Assembly (NCBI GenBank): GCA_023391015.1
Contig: JAEWBT010000072.1
Span: 1 to 38,039 of the forward strand
Direction: 5' to 3'
From: Bacteroidota bacterium
Lineage (GTDB): Bacteria; Bacteroidota; Bacteroidia; Chitinophagales; Chitinophagaceae
Length of the DNA stretch: 38,039 bases
Under the pieces are notes generated by a model. It searched no databases and was not told the origin of the DNA. It saw nothing but the letters and a program-made list of their open reading frames with translations. This document shows, in pieces, positions 22,931-31,049 of this stretch (the stretch's first letter is position 1; each line of letters begins with the position of its first letter). The translations under genes were made by a program, and so were the position numbers.

Positions 22931-25331
22931 CACCACCGCCCTCACGCTGGGCGAGCAAATCGTGCAGGCCTGCGCCGATGGCCCCGATCCGGGGGATTAT
23001 TATATTTCTTTCTTTGACAACAAGCTGCCTGTTTCCGGAAATTACGACCTTTTCCGGTATTCTGCCTACACCGGTCTGCTCTATGAAAGCTGGTATATAA
23101 CCGACGAGCGCGACACCGACACTGCCGATGGCAACCGTGCCGAATGGGCCGGCTACACCGGTGCGCCGCTGCCTGATGTGGATAGCTTTGTGTATGCCTT
23201 CGACCGGTCGGTTTTGGCGGCGCTGTATGCCAATATCGAAAAAGGAACGCCCTCCGAAATCCTTGCGCCCTACGAGAATAACAAAATGCTGCAATGGTTC
23301 CGGCGCTCCAAAGACCTCGAAGCACTGGGCTACCTGATGTATGCCAAGCAGATCCAGCCGTATGCCAACCTGACGCCGCCCGACCCGTGGACACCCGCAC
23401 CGCCGCCCGATAAATCGATGGTGGAAAAGCTGCGCAAAAACGGGCTTCAACTGTATGCTGCGGCCAAAACACCTTTTATCCGCGATCGCTACGGCTATCA
23501 GATCGAGCGGCTGGCTTTTGCAGGTGGAAAATACGAAGAAGCCCTCCGGAATTATAGCGAACTGGCTCCCAAGGATGGTTCCAATATTGCCGGTCGGGCG
23601 CTGGGTATCGAAGCCGGTGCACTGTATCGTCTGAAAAGAATGCCGGAAGCCGCTTACCGGTATAGCCTGCTGTTTGACCGCGGCGAGGAATGGCGGCGTA
23701 GCGCCTTTATCTCCTTTAGCTGGACGGGTGCCGACACGAATACCGCGCCGGTTTTGGCCCTTTGCAGAAATGCCCACGAACGCGCCGTAGTGCAGGTATT
23801 AAGTGGATTGTATGTCTACGAACCGGCACTGGAGCATATTGCTGCCGCCTTGCGCGAAGACCCGAAAGTGGGTGGGCTGGATGCCTTGGTGACCCGCGAA
23901 ATCAATAAAATTGAAGAGCGTTTTGTAACCGAAATCCTGATGGACAAACGCGAAAAACTTTATGAAGGCACCGCCTCGCCCTGGCCTGTATATGATTATT
24001 ACCCCGCAACCGATGAATATGGCGGAAGGATAACCGAGGGAATCAAAGCGAAAACGGAGAAATACCGGCAGGTAACCCTCCGGCTGGCGGGCCTGATCAA
24101 CGAAGCCGCCGATAACAATCCGCAAAGTACTTTCTGGCCCATTGCAGGCGCTTACCTTTCGCTCGTGACCGGAAACAAAACAGACCTGGAAGCGCAGTTG
24201 GGGAAAGCAGAAAACATGGCAAAAACCGACCGCGAAAAAGACCAGATCAGCGTTATCAAATTGCTGAGCGTGAGCCGTGAGGATGGCAAAATCACAGCGG
24301 AAACCGAAAAAGCCATGCTGCCCCATATCGAGTGGCTGGAAAAGCGCCGGAAAACCTCGCCACGACTGGATAAAACCTACCGCGATTTTACCAACGGGTA
24401 TCTCACCAGCATGTATCTGCGGCAGGGCGACACCGCCAAGGCCATCTTTGCCCTTGCTCATTCCCAGCAGTATTATCAGGATACCGGTTTTGTGTATGGC
24501 ATCCAGACCGATTTTATGGATGGTTCCGGACTGGCCTTGCAGGGATTGGAAGCCGGCCAATTTGAAAAAGTAAAAGCTTTTGCGGCAGAGAAAGGCGGCA
24601 GCGATTATGACCAGTGGCTGCGCCGCAACGGAAATCTTTACCCGGAAGCGCTTTTGCTGGAGCTGGAAGGCACCCAGCAACTTCGCCGCCACCAGTTTGC
24701 CGAAGCGGCCGCTACTTTCCGGAAATCCAACGCCCAAACGCTCGCAATCCACGCTTTTCCCAGTCCGTTCCGCCCTCTTATCAACGATCATATTGAATGG
24801 GACGCACGGGATTCTGCGGCGCAAATCACCAAACTACAGTTTGCCGAGAAAATGACGGCGCTGCAAGCCAAAACCGATGCGGAAAGCAAACTGCAATACG
24901 GCCTGGGCTTGTATGGAATGACCTATTACGGCATTGCCCACCGCGCCTACGACTACTACCGCAGCGGTTCGGACGATCACTGCTACTATGCCGATAGCAA
25001 CCGCCGGAACATGACGCCCTCGCAGCGCCAGTATTACGACCCCACAGAAGCCGAAAAAGCATTTGTAGAAGCTGCCCAAAAAGCTACCTCGCCGGAGACC
25101 AAAGCCACCGCCTTGTTTATGGCCGCCAAATGCTGGCAAAAGCGGTGTCCCGTTCCGCCCACGGGCCGGCCTTATTCCTGGGGCGGGCCCCAACCCAACG
25201 ATCCTTATTACAAAAACAGTCTGCAAAATCCGTATTTCCGGCAACTGGTGCAGGAAGCCGGCCAAACGGATTTTTATGAACAAGCCCGCTTTACCTGCGA
25301 TTACTTGGGCGATTACGTACGGCGGCGGTAA
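22887..25331 (+). CDS. Exported 814-residue helical-repeat (TPR-like) protein of unknown function
   Basis: Unrecognised by name but of a type I associate with Bacteroidota. The N-terminus (MIPANWKKFFAIAASTTALTLG) is a signal peptide, and the mature start CADGPDPGDYYISFFDNKL is a distinctive block; a Cys in QACAD may be structural or acylated. Most of the rest is alpha-helical, with TPR-like spacing of Ala, Gly and Tyr (YEEALRNYSELAPKD; GIEAGALYRLKRMPEAAYRYSLLF; AAATFRKSN). Tyr-rich segments near the C-terminus (RAYDYYRSGSDDHCYYAD) are unusual. The start at 22887 overlaps the preceding gene by 44 nt; an upstream start at 22797 would lack a signal. The tight overlap suggests a two-component exported complex. 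It converges with the acyltransferase gene. Confidence 0.75.
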   Translation: MIPANWKKFFAIAASTTALTLGEQIVQACADGPDPGDYYISFFDNKLPVSGNYDLFRYSAYTGLLYESWYITDERDTDTADGNRAEWAGYTGAPLPDVDSFVYAFDRSVLAALYANIEKGTPSEILAPYENNKMLQWFRRSKDLEALGYLMYAKQIQPYANLTPPDPWTPAPPPDKSMVEKLRKNGLQLYAAAKTPFIRDRYGYQIERLAFAGGKYEEALRNYSELAPKDGSNIAGRALGIEAGALYRLKRMPEAAYRYSLLFDRGEEWRRSAFISFSWTGADTNTAPVLALCRNAHERAVVQVLSGLYVYEPALEHIAAALREDPKVGGLDALVTREINKIEERFVTEILMDKREKLYEGTASPWPVYDYYPATDEYGGRITEGIKAKTEKYRQVTLRLAGLINEAADNNPQSTFWPIAGAYLSLVTGNKTDLEAQLGKAENMAKTDREKDQISVIKLLSVSREDGKITAETEKAMLPHIEWLEKRRKTSPRLDKTYRDFTNGYLTSMYLRQGDTAKAIFALAHSQQYYQDTGFVYGIQTDFMDGSGLALQGLEAGQFEKVKAFAAEKGGSDYDQWLRRNGNLYPEALLLELEGTQQLRRHQFAEAAATFRKSNAQTLAIHAFPSPFRPLINDHIEWDARDSAAQITKLQFAEKMTALQAKTDAESKLQYGLGLYGMTYYGIAHRAYDYYRSGSDDHCYYADSNRRNMTPSQRQYYDPTEAEKAFVEAAQKATSPETKATALFMAAKCWQKRCPVPPTGRPYSWGGPQPNDPYYKNSLQNPYFRQLVQEAGQTDFYEQARFTCDYLGDYVRRR

Positions 25332-25441
25332 AAATTTTCGGGGCGCTTTAATTTCCGGAAAATGGCTTCCCGGAAAGAGTCGTGCTTTTGTACCAAGATT
25401 GCGGTAAGCGCATGCTGGCGCGGATACACATTGTTTTGTTT

Positions 25442-25461
25442 CCCCCGCCGCAAGGCGGGGG
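25442..25461. repeat. GC-rich hairpin repeat (CCCCCGCC-GCAA-GGCGGGGG)
   Basis: A perfect 8-bp stem with a GCAA tetraloop of the stable GNRA type, in the gap between two converging genes. The stem resembles the CCCCGCC-GGA-GGCGGGG hairpin at 1886-1902. It is followed at 25485-25511 by ATTCCG...CGGAAT and CGGAATGACA words. Confidence 0.55.
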
Positions 25462-25570
25462 CTCGTAAGCCTTTGCTTTTTGTGGGATTCCGCCCAATGA
25501 CGGAATGACAAAACAGCGGACTGCAATAGGAGTGCGTCGGAATGACAACATTTCCAGGCTCCTTAAAACC

Positions 25571-26425
25571 TTACAGACTTGGAGGTGTTGGCCGCTTCAA
25601 CTTCCAGCGCCGGTGGCTCCACAGGTAATTATGTGGCTGTCGGTGCAGACAACCTTCCAGATGCTGCACATAACGGCGGATGATTTCCTCCGGTGCAGTT
25701 TCGGCAGCATGGCGCGTTTGCAAGGTGAGAAGAACCTGATAGCGCCCGCGACGTTGCCGGACTACTTCTGCAAAAACCACTGCGGCATTGGCCTTTCGGG
25801 CCAGGGCTTCCGGCCCCCGGAAAAAAGGCGCTTCGCGGTGCATAAAAGAAAGCCACAAGGCGCTTTCCGGTTGCGAAGGGTTTTGGTCGGCAATCAGCCC
25901 GGCCACAAAGCGTTTTCCTTGCAGCGCAGTCAGGCCGGCGCGCAGGTTTTTGAGGGACACCAGCAGCCCGCCGCCCCGCGAACGGATGCGCTGCATCAGC
26001 CGGTCAAAGCTTTTATTGGAAACCGGCAGGTAGAAGCCCGCCATGGTTTGGGAAATGTTCCATTGCGTAGCCACAAACGCCCATTCCCAGTTGAACTGAT
26101 GTCCCAGCAACACATACACATCGCGGCCTTCCTCACCCAGCTTGCGGAGCAGTTCCCAGTTGCCCGTCATCCGCCGGTTCAGGGTTTTCCGGGAAATGGT
26201 CAATAGCTTGATGGTCTCTACCCATTGGTCGCAGAAGGCGGCTTCAAAAGCGCGTTGGATTTTCCGGATTTCCGCCGCGTCTTTTTCCGGAAATGCGCTT
26301 TGTAAATTCTCCAAAACAACCCCCTTCCGATAGCCCATCATCCCAAAAAGAACCACCCGCACGACCGACGAAAGGCCGTAGAGCATCCAGAAAGGCAGGA
26401 GGGAAAGAAGGCGGAAAAACAACAT
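25571..26425 (-). CDS. LpxL/HtrB-like lysophospholipid acyltransferase family protein
   Basis: A 284-residue membrane-associated acyltransferase. The N-terminus is a hydrophobic membrane anchor (LLSLLPFWMLYGLSSVVRVVLFG split over residues 6-28). The conserved catalytic HX4E pair is His109 and Glu114 in GHQFNWEW, the usual motif of lipid A late acyltransferases, and RSRGGGLLVSL, IADQNPSQP and FFRGPEALA further down match the family's substrate-binding blocks. In Bacteroidota such enzymes add a secondary acyl chain to lipid A or a related lipid at the inner face of the cytoplasmic membrane. Length is near that of E. coli LpxL (306 residues). A TTTCCGGAAA (26284) is read as Ala-Phe-Pro-Glu-Lys. 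rpoN lies 165 nt upstream on the same strand, but the gap is full of word repeats, so a separate promoter is likely. Confidence 0.9.
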   Translation of the reverse strand: MLFFRLLSLLPFWMLYGLSSVVRVVLFGMMGYRKGVVLENLQSAFPEKDAAEIRKIQRAFEAAFCDQWVETIKLLTISRKTLNRRMTGNWELLRKLGEEGRDVYVLLGHQFNWEWAFVATQWNISQTMAGFYLPVSNKSFDRLMQRIRSRGGGLLVSLKNLRAGLTALQGKRFVAGLIADQNPSQPESALWLSFMHREAPFFRGPEALARKANAAVVFAEVVRQRRGRYQVLLTLQTRHAAETAPEEIIRRYVQHLEGCLHRQPHNYLWSHRRWKLKRPTPPSL

Positions 26426-26442
26426 CTCTAATATGCAAATAA

Positions 26443-26584
26443 CTCAATAGCGCAATGGCTCAATGGCCCTTTTACAGGTGAGAATCTCTGAAACCAGAAT
26501 GGAACGCGGATGAAACGGATGAATACGGATTTCCACGGATTTTCCGGAAATAAACCTGTCTAAACCCAAGTAAACCTTCTCAAC
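26443..26584. repeat. Word-repeat region between the acyltransferase gene and rpoN
   Basis: Three successive 8-nt words (CTCAATAG, CGCAATGG, CTCAATGG) at 26443-26466; a string of CGGAT words (GCGGATGAAACGGATGAATA and on) at 26501-26545; and TTTCCGGAAA (26541-26550) followed by TAAACCTGTCTAAACCC and TTCTCAAC (to 26584). The last 44 nt are an inverted, diverged copy of 28153-28193. Confidence 0.55.
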
Positions 26585-26590
26585 CTCATC

Positions 26591-28072
26591 CTATAAACTC
26601 TTCCGCATCCGCGCTACCGGAATCTGCAACTGTTCGCGGTATTTGGCCACCGTACGGCGCGCCAGGTTATAACCCTTGGAAGCCAGCAGTTCGGTCAGTT
26701 TTTCGTCGGAGAGGGGAGCGCTTTTGTCTTCGCTGTCCACCGCTTCCTGAAGAATTTTGCGCAGCTCGCGGGTGCTCACTTCCTCGCCGCTTTCCAGCTG
26801 ATGGCCTTCGGAGAAAAAGTATTTTAACCGGTAAGTGCCGTATTCGGTTTGAATGTATTTGCTGTTCACCACCCGCGAAACCGTGGAGACGTCCTGACCC
26901 GTAATGGCCGCCACATCGCGCAGTACCATGGGCCGGATAGCCGACTCGTCGCCGGTCAGGAAAAAGGCCTTTTGAAGGGAAAGAATGGCCTGCATCGTGC
27001 CCAGAAGCGTTTGTTGCCGCTGCCGGATGGCATCAATAAACCATTTGGCTGAATCGAGCTTCTGGCGGATAAAACTAATGGCTTCCTTTTGGGCTGCGCT
27101 TTTGGTTTCGGTTTTTTCGTAGGTCTGCACCATCTCGCGGTAATCGTCGGAGATGCGCAGTTCCGGTGCGTTGCGCGCGTTGAGCGTCAGGTGCAGCTCG
27201 CCATTCTCGGCCCGGACGAAGAAATCGGGCACCACGTAGCTTTCCGCCGGGTTCAGCACGCTGAAGGCCACGCCGGGGCGCGGGTCCAGCTTTAAAATAT
27301 GGTTGATAGCTTCCCGCAGTTCGTCGTCGCTTAGTTGCAGGGCGCGCTGGATGCGCTCGTAGTGCTTGGCGGTGAACTCCGCAAAGTAGCGCGTCAGGAT
27401 TTGAATGCTGTGGTGCACCGCAGGCACTGCTCCGGATTGCCGTTCCAGTTGCAATAGAAGGCACTCCTGCAGGTCGCGGGCGGCAATGCCGGGCGGATCC
27501 AGGTGCTGGATTTTGCGGAGCACTGCTTCAATTTTATCCACACTGGTGTGGATGTTTTGGCCAAAAGCCAGGTCATCGGCAATCGAAACCAGGTCGCGGC
27601 GCAGGTAGCCGTCTTCATCAAGCGTGCCTACGATCTGAAGCGCGATGGCGTCTTCATCTGCTGGTAATCCCAACATGGAAACCTGGCCCAGCATGTGCTC
27701 ATAAAACCCGGATTCTACCGAGTAGCGGCTGCCGGGCGTATCCGTTGTGTTGTTGCTGTTGTTGTAATACGAGTCATCTTCCCACACATCGCCGTCATCA
27801 CGGCTTTCATTGCGCAGGTATTCGTCGAGGTCAATGGATTCGCCTTCGGCAGATGCTTCCAGCGTTTCGTCTTCGCTGGCCGTTTCGTAATCTTCCTCGC
27901 CATAGTCGGGTGCGTCGGTGGCTTCGCCGTATTCCAGGGTCGGGTTGTTTTCCAGCTCTTCTTTGATGCGCTCGTCCAGGGCAACCGTGGGCACCTGCAG
28001 CAGTTGCATAAACTGAATTTGCTGCGGGGAAAGCCGTTGAAGCAGTTTCTGGGACTGGGTTTGACGAATCAT
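26591..28072 (-). CDS. rpoN: RNA polymerase sigma-54 factor
   Basis: A 493-residue sigma-54. Region I at the N-terminus is glutamine- and leucine-rich (QSQKLLQRLSPQQIQFMQLLQ) and contacts activators. Region II is long and very acidic, with runs of Glu/Asp and a patch of Asn-Asn-Ser. The core-binding domain follows (DEDGYL, LDPPGIAARDLQECL, KLDPRPG), then a helix-turn-helix region (DVAAITGQDVSTVSRVVNSKY), and the C-terminal RpoN box ARRTVAKYREQL that reads the -24 element. Length is typical. Sigma-54 works with AAA+ activators, none of which is in this window. A TACCTTTG box lies 34 nt before the start, so rpoN itself is read by the housekeeping sigma. No TTTCCGGAAA occurs within the gene, but copies flank it on both sides in related repeats. 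Confidence 0.97.
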   Translation of the reverse strand: MIRQTQSQKLLQRLSPQQIQFMQLLQVPTVALDERIKEELENNPTLEYGEATDAPDYGEEDYETASEDETLEASAEGESIDLDEYLRNESRDDGDVWEDDSYYNNSNNTTDTPGSRYSVESGFYEHMLGQVSMLGLPADEDAIALQIVGTLDEDGYLRRDLVSIADDLAFGQNIHTSVDKIEAVLRKIQHLDPPGIAARDLQECLLLQLERQSGAVPAVHHSIQILTRYFAEFTAKHYERIQRALQLSDDELREAINHILKLDPRPGVAFSVLNPAESYVVPDFFVRAENGELHLTLNARNAPELRISDDYREMVQTYEKTETKSAAQKEAISFIRQKLDSAKWFIDAIRQRQQTLLGTMQAILSLQKAFFLTGDESAIRPMVLRDVAAITGQDVSTVSRVVNSKYIQTEYGTYRLKYFFSEGHQLESGEEVSTRELRKILQEAVDSEDKSAPLSDEKLTELLASKGYNLARRTVAKYREQLQIPVARMRKSL

Positions 28073-28106
28073 CTCTCTAAAAAACTAAAAATCCGGTATG
28101 CAAGGA

Positions 28107-28114
28107 CAAAGGTA
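28107..28114 (-). promoter_or_regulatory. -7 element (TACCTTTG) of rpoN
   Basis: Exact TAnnTTTG match on the - strand, 34 nt upstream of the rpoN start codon. Confidence 0.55.
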
Positions 28115-28152
28115 CTTAAAGGGGAAAGGAGTTCGGGATTAGGGTGGATAGC

Positions 28153-28193
28153 GTTGAGAATTTGATAGGGTTTAGAAGGTTTATTTCCGGAAA
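28153..28193 (+). repeat. GTTGAGAA...TTTCCGGAAA repeat, inverted partner of 26541-26584
   Basis: The 41 nt share with the reverse complement of 26541-26584 the order GTTGAGAA, TTT, GGGTTTAGA, GGTTTATTTCCGGAAA. The two copies therefore bracket rpoN in inverted orientation. Confidence 0.6.
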
Positions 28194-28416
28194 ATCTGTG
28201 TTGTCTAAGATTGGCCATCTAAAATTTCCGGCAACCGGCTCATCCCGAATAGAACCGGAACACCTTTGGTTGTATCCGGAGGGTTCTGAAACCGTCTGTT
28301 TTTATTTTTCCTCAAGACAAAAACACGTAACATAAATAAAGGCTTAGTACGAACTTTGTAGAGGCTTTCCCTAAGCTCCCTTCCCTTCCCGGTATTTCTC
28401 CAATTGTTTTGCATTC

Positions 28417-29631
28417 ATGGTCAAGCGTCCTGTTGTTTCTGCGGCTTTTACATATTCCACTCTTGAGGAAACCCTTGAGGTGGCGCCGCGCCGCAAGGAA
28501 ATGTTTATCGGTATCCCAAAGGAAACTGCTTTCCTCGAAAACCGCGTACCCCTGACGCCGGAAGCCGTGAGCGTGCTCATCAATAATGGGGTGGAAGTGG
28601 TGATCGAGCAAGGCGCGGGCGATGGCTCGTTTTACTTTGACTCCGACTACAGCGAGGCCGGTGCGCGCATTGCCTACGACAAAGAAGACGTTTATAAGGC
28701 CACGACCATCATCAAAAGTGCGCCGATTTGCGAGGAAGAACTGCCGCTTTTGCAACCCTCCCAAGTCATTATTTCGCCCATCCATCTGCCCTTGATCCAG
28801 GCCAGCATGATTGAGGAAATGGTGCGGAAGAAAGTGATTGCCATTGCTTTTGAATTTATCAAAGATGACGCCGGCACGTACCCCATGGTGCGCTCCATGA
28901 GCGAGATTGCCGGCTCTTCGGCCATCCTGACGGCGGCGCAGCTCCTCAGCAACGGCAACCATCAGGGAAAAGGCATTTTGCTGGGCGGGATTACCGGCGT
29001 GCCGCCTGCCGAGGTGGTGATTATCGGGGCGGGCGTGGTGGGGACCTACGCAGCGCGCACGGCCCTTGGACTGGGGGCTTCGGTAAAGGTTTTCGACAAT
29101 TCCATCTACCGGCTGATGCGGCTGCAAAATCATGTGGGGCACCGGCTGTATACCTCGGTGATAGAGCCCGTAACCCTGGCGCGCGACCTGGCTAATGCCC
29201 ATGTGGTCATCGGCGCGATGAAGCCCAAAAATGGTGTTACGCCCATGGTGGTAACAGAAGAGATGGTGCAAAACATGAAAGCCGGCTCGGTGATTATTGA
29301 CGTGAGCATCGACCGCGGCGGCTGCGTGGAGACCTCGCGGATGACGACCCACGAGAAGCCCGTTTTCCGGAAATACGACGTGCTGCACTATTGCGTGCCC
29401 AACATTGCTTCGGGCGTTTCGCGCACGGCTTCGCGCTCCATCTCCAACGTGCTGATGCCGATTCTTTTGGAGTTTAATGAGCGCGGTGGGGCCGAGAATG
29501 TGATTTTATACAGAGCCGGCCTGCGCCACGGGGTATATCTCTATAAAGGCTCGGTAACCAGTGCGTCTATCTCCAAACGGTTCGGCATGAAATACACCGA
29601 TCTGGACCTGCTGATGGCGTCGGGGATTTAG
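28417..29631 (+). CDS. ald: Alanine dehydrogenase
   Basis: A 404-residue enzyme of the alanine dehydrogenase/NAD(P) transhydrogenase alpha family, which interconverts L-alanine with pyruvate and ammonia using NAD. After an N-terminal extension of about 27 residues comes FIGIPKET (the usual start), ENRVPLTPEAV with the substrate-binding Arg, IIKSAP with the expected catalytic Lys, and PIHLPL with the catalytic His. The NAD Rossmann motif is VIIGAGVVGTYAA. Later DVSIDRGGCVETSRMTTHE and HYCVPNIASGVSRTAS are typical of the family. The extension is common in Bacteroidota homologues, so I keep the start at 28417; the next ATG is 28501. A TTTCCGGAAA (29364) is read Phe-Arg-Lys. It reads away from rpoN and is followed after 119 nt by purN. 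Confidence 0.93.
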   Translation: MVKRPVVSAAFTYSTLEETLEVAPRRKEMFIGIPKETAFLENRVPLTPEAVSVLINNGVEVVIEQGAGDGSFYFDSDYSEAGARIAYDKEDVYKATTIIKSAPICEEELPLLQPSQVIISPIHLPLIQASMIEEMVRKKVIAIAFEFIKDDAGTYPMVRSMSEIAGSSAILTAAQLLSNGNHQGKGILLGGITGVPPAEVVIIGAGVVGTYAARTALGLGASVKVFDNSIYRLMRLQNHVGHRLYTSVIEPVTLARDLANAHVVIGAMKPKNGVTPMVVTEEMVQNMKAGSVIIDVSIDRGGCVETSRMTTHEKPVFRKYDVLHYCVPNIASGVSRTASRSISNVLMPILLEFNERGGAENVILYRAGLRHGVYLYKGSVTSASISKRFGMKYTDLDLLMASGI

Positions 29632-29735
29632 ATGTGGATGGCTGCGGAAGGGTAGGGGGCGTGTGATTTTTGCACCGCAGTAGAGCCTGATTTTCTTCGT
29701 GCACGCGATAGATTTCCGGAAATTTGGGGAAAATC

Positions 29736-29743
29736 TACCTTTG
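29736..29743 (+). promoter_or_regulatory. -7 element (TACCTTTG) of purN, near-leaderless
   Basis: Exact TAnnTTTG match 7 nt before the purN ATG. It overlaps the alternative upstream start at 29724, which supports the start at 29751. A TTTCCGGAAA (29713-29722) sits where the spacer or -33 region would be. Confidence 0.55.
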
Positions 29744-29750
29744 CACTTCT

Positions 29751-30317
29751 ATGCACACGCTTGTTGTTTTTGCTTCTGGACGGGGATCGAATGCCCGTTC
29801 TATTATTGATTATTTCGAAAAGACCAGTACCGCCCGTGTGGGATTGGTGGTGGCCAATAAAGCCGGTGCAGGCGTTTTGGAGATGGCCGCCGAAAAAAGT
29901 ATTCCAGTTCTGGTGGCTAATGATACGGCTCTGGCCTCGCCGGAGGTGTTTCAACAACTGTTTGATATTCAACCTTCTTTAATCATCTTGGCGGGCTTTT
30001 TGCGGAAAATTCCGCCTTCATTAATAGACGCATTTCCGGAAAAGATTCTCAACATCCATCCCGCCCTACTGCCCCGCCACGGCGGAAAAGGCATGTGGGG
30101 CCAACACGTTCACAGCGCCGTGCTGGCTGCCGGCGATGGCGAATCGGGGATTACCATCCACCGCGTCAATGCCCATTACGACGAAGGTGCGGTGCTGCTG
30201 CAAGCCCGCTGTCCGGTAGTGCCCGGCGACACCCCCGACACCCTCGCCGCCCGTGTGCTTCGCTTAGAGCATTTTTATTATCCACGGGTAATAGACTTTC
30301 TGCTCCGCGAAATGTAG
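29751..30317 (+). CDS. purN: Phosphoribosylglycinamide formyltransferase (GART)
   Basis: A 188-residue enzyme of purine synthesis that transfers a formyl group from 10-formyl-THF to GAR. The phosphate-binding FASGRGSNARSI (residues 7-18) is at the N-terminus. The catalytic trio is Asn101 and His103 in NIHPALLP and Asp144 in HYDEG, matching the E. coli N106/H108/D144 arrangement. Length is slightly less than E. coli PurN (212). The cytoplasmic enzyme stands alone here without other pur genes. The start at 29751 begins the core fold directly; nine further residues are possible but would be read across the promoter box. TTTCCGGAAA at 30033 is read Phe-Pro-Glu. It ends 10 nt before the stop of the converging response-regulator gene. 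Confidence 0.93.
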   Translation: MHTLVVFASGRGSNARSIIDYFEKTSTARVGLVVANKAGAGVLEMAAEKSIPVLVANDTALASPEVFQQLFDIQPSLIILAGFLRKIPPSLIDAFPEKILNIHPALLPRHGGKGMWGQHVHSAVLAAGDGESGITIHRVNAHYDEGAVLLQARCPVVPGDTPDTLAARVLRLEHFYYPRVIDFLLREM

Positions 30318-30327
30318 GTTTTCCCCA

Positions 30328-30963
30328 CTACACAATTCCTTCCCGGATTGCTTTGGAGACGGCCTCGGAAACCGAATTGACATGCAGCTTTTGGTAGATT
30401 TTCTTTACATGCGAGTTCACGGTGTGAATGCTGATAAAGCACTCGGCAGCAATCATTTTATGCGAATAGCCTTTCACCAGCAGCTGCAACACTTCCCGCT
30501 CGCGGTCGCTCAGCATTACGTCGCTGGCCTCCCGTAGCGGCTGCAACGTCTGGAATGCTTTCAGCACCTTTTGCGCCATCGATGACGTGAGCGCCGCGCC
30601 GCCTTCCTGGCAATCAAAAATGGCCTGAATGGTTTGCTGGGGAGAAGATTTTTTTAAAATATAGCCGTCTGCCCCTGCCAGGATGGATTGGAAAAGGCTG
30701 TCGTCGTCGTCGAATACGGTTTGCATCAGCACCTTTCCCGCCCAGCCCGCCTGGCGCAACTGCCGGACGGCCTCAATACCGTTGGTTCCCGGCATATTGA
30801 TGTCCATCAGGATGAGATCGGGCTGATTGGTTTTGACGTCGGTCAGGATGGTATCGGCGTTGGGGTAGGCGGCGCAGCAGTGCAGGCCTTCGCTCCAGTT
30901 GATGAGCATTTGCAGGCTTTGCAACCGCGCGTTGTTGTCGTCGTAGATAGCCACCTCAATCAT
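30328..30963 (-). CDS. NarL/LuxR-type response regulator
   Basis: A 211-residue regulator. The receiver domain (residues 1-120) has the acidic pair Asp8-Asp9, the phosphoacceptor Asp54 in ILMDINMPG, and a Lys in GYILKKSSP. The C-terminal LuxR-type helix-turn-helix is LSDREREVLQLLVKGYSHKMIAAE followed by ISIHTVNSHVKKIYQKL (about 147-190). It should bind DNA as a dimer when phosphorylated. The histidine kinase gene lies directly upstream on the same strand with an 86-nt gap that contains one TTTCCGGAAA (31037-31046), so kinase and regulator form a two-component pair. The targets are unknown. Confidence 0.93.
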   Translation of the reverse strand: MIEVAIYDDNNARLQSLQMLINWSEGLHCCAAYPNADTILTDVKTNQPDLILMDINMPGTNGIEAVRQLRQAGWAGKVLMQTVFDDDDSLFQSILAGADGYILKKSSPQQTIQAIFDCQEGGAALTSSMAQKVLKAFQTLQPLREASDVMLSDREREVLQLLVKGYSHKMIAAECFISIHTVNSHVKKIYQKLHVNSVSEAVSKAIREGIV

Positions 30964-31049
30964 AAGGCTTCAAAATTATTTCTCTGAATCGGTGAACACC
31001 AATCGCCTAAACAAGGGATTTTTTAGGCGCTTTCTGTTTCCGGAAATTT

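Larger units (their letters stand above)
28073..28416. other. Divergent intergenic region between rpoN and ald
   Basis: No gene supported in 344 nt. Contents: rpoN -7 box at 28107-28114, the GTTGAGAA...TTTCCGGAAA repeat (28153-28193), and a near-consensus -7 box GAACTTTG (28351-28358) that may serve ald, 58 nt before its start. Confidence 0.55.

Noticed and set aside
23799..24824. 341-codon - strand frame opposite the helical-repeat protein gene
   Set aside because: Shadow of a real gene; no recognisable domain and low-complexity composition.
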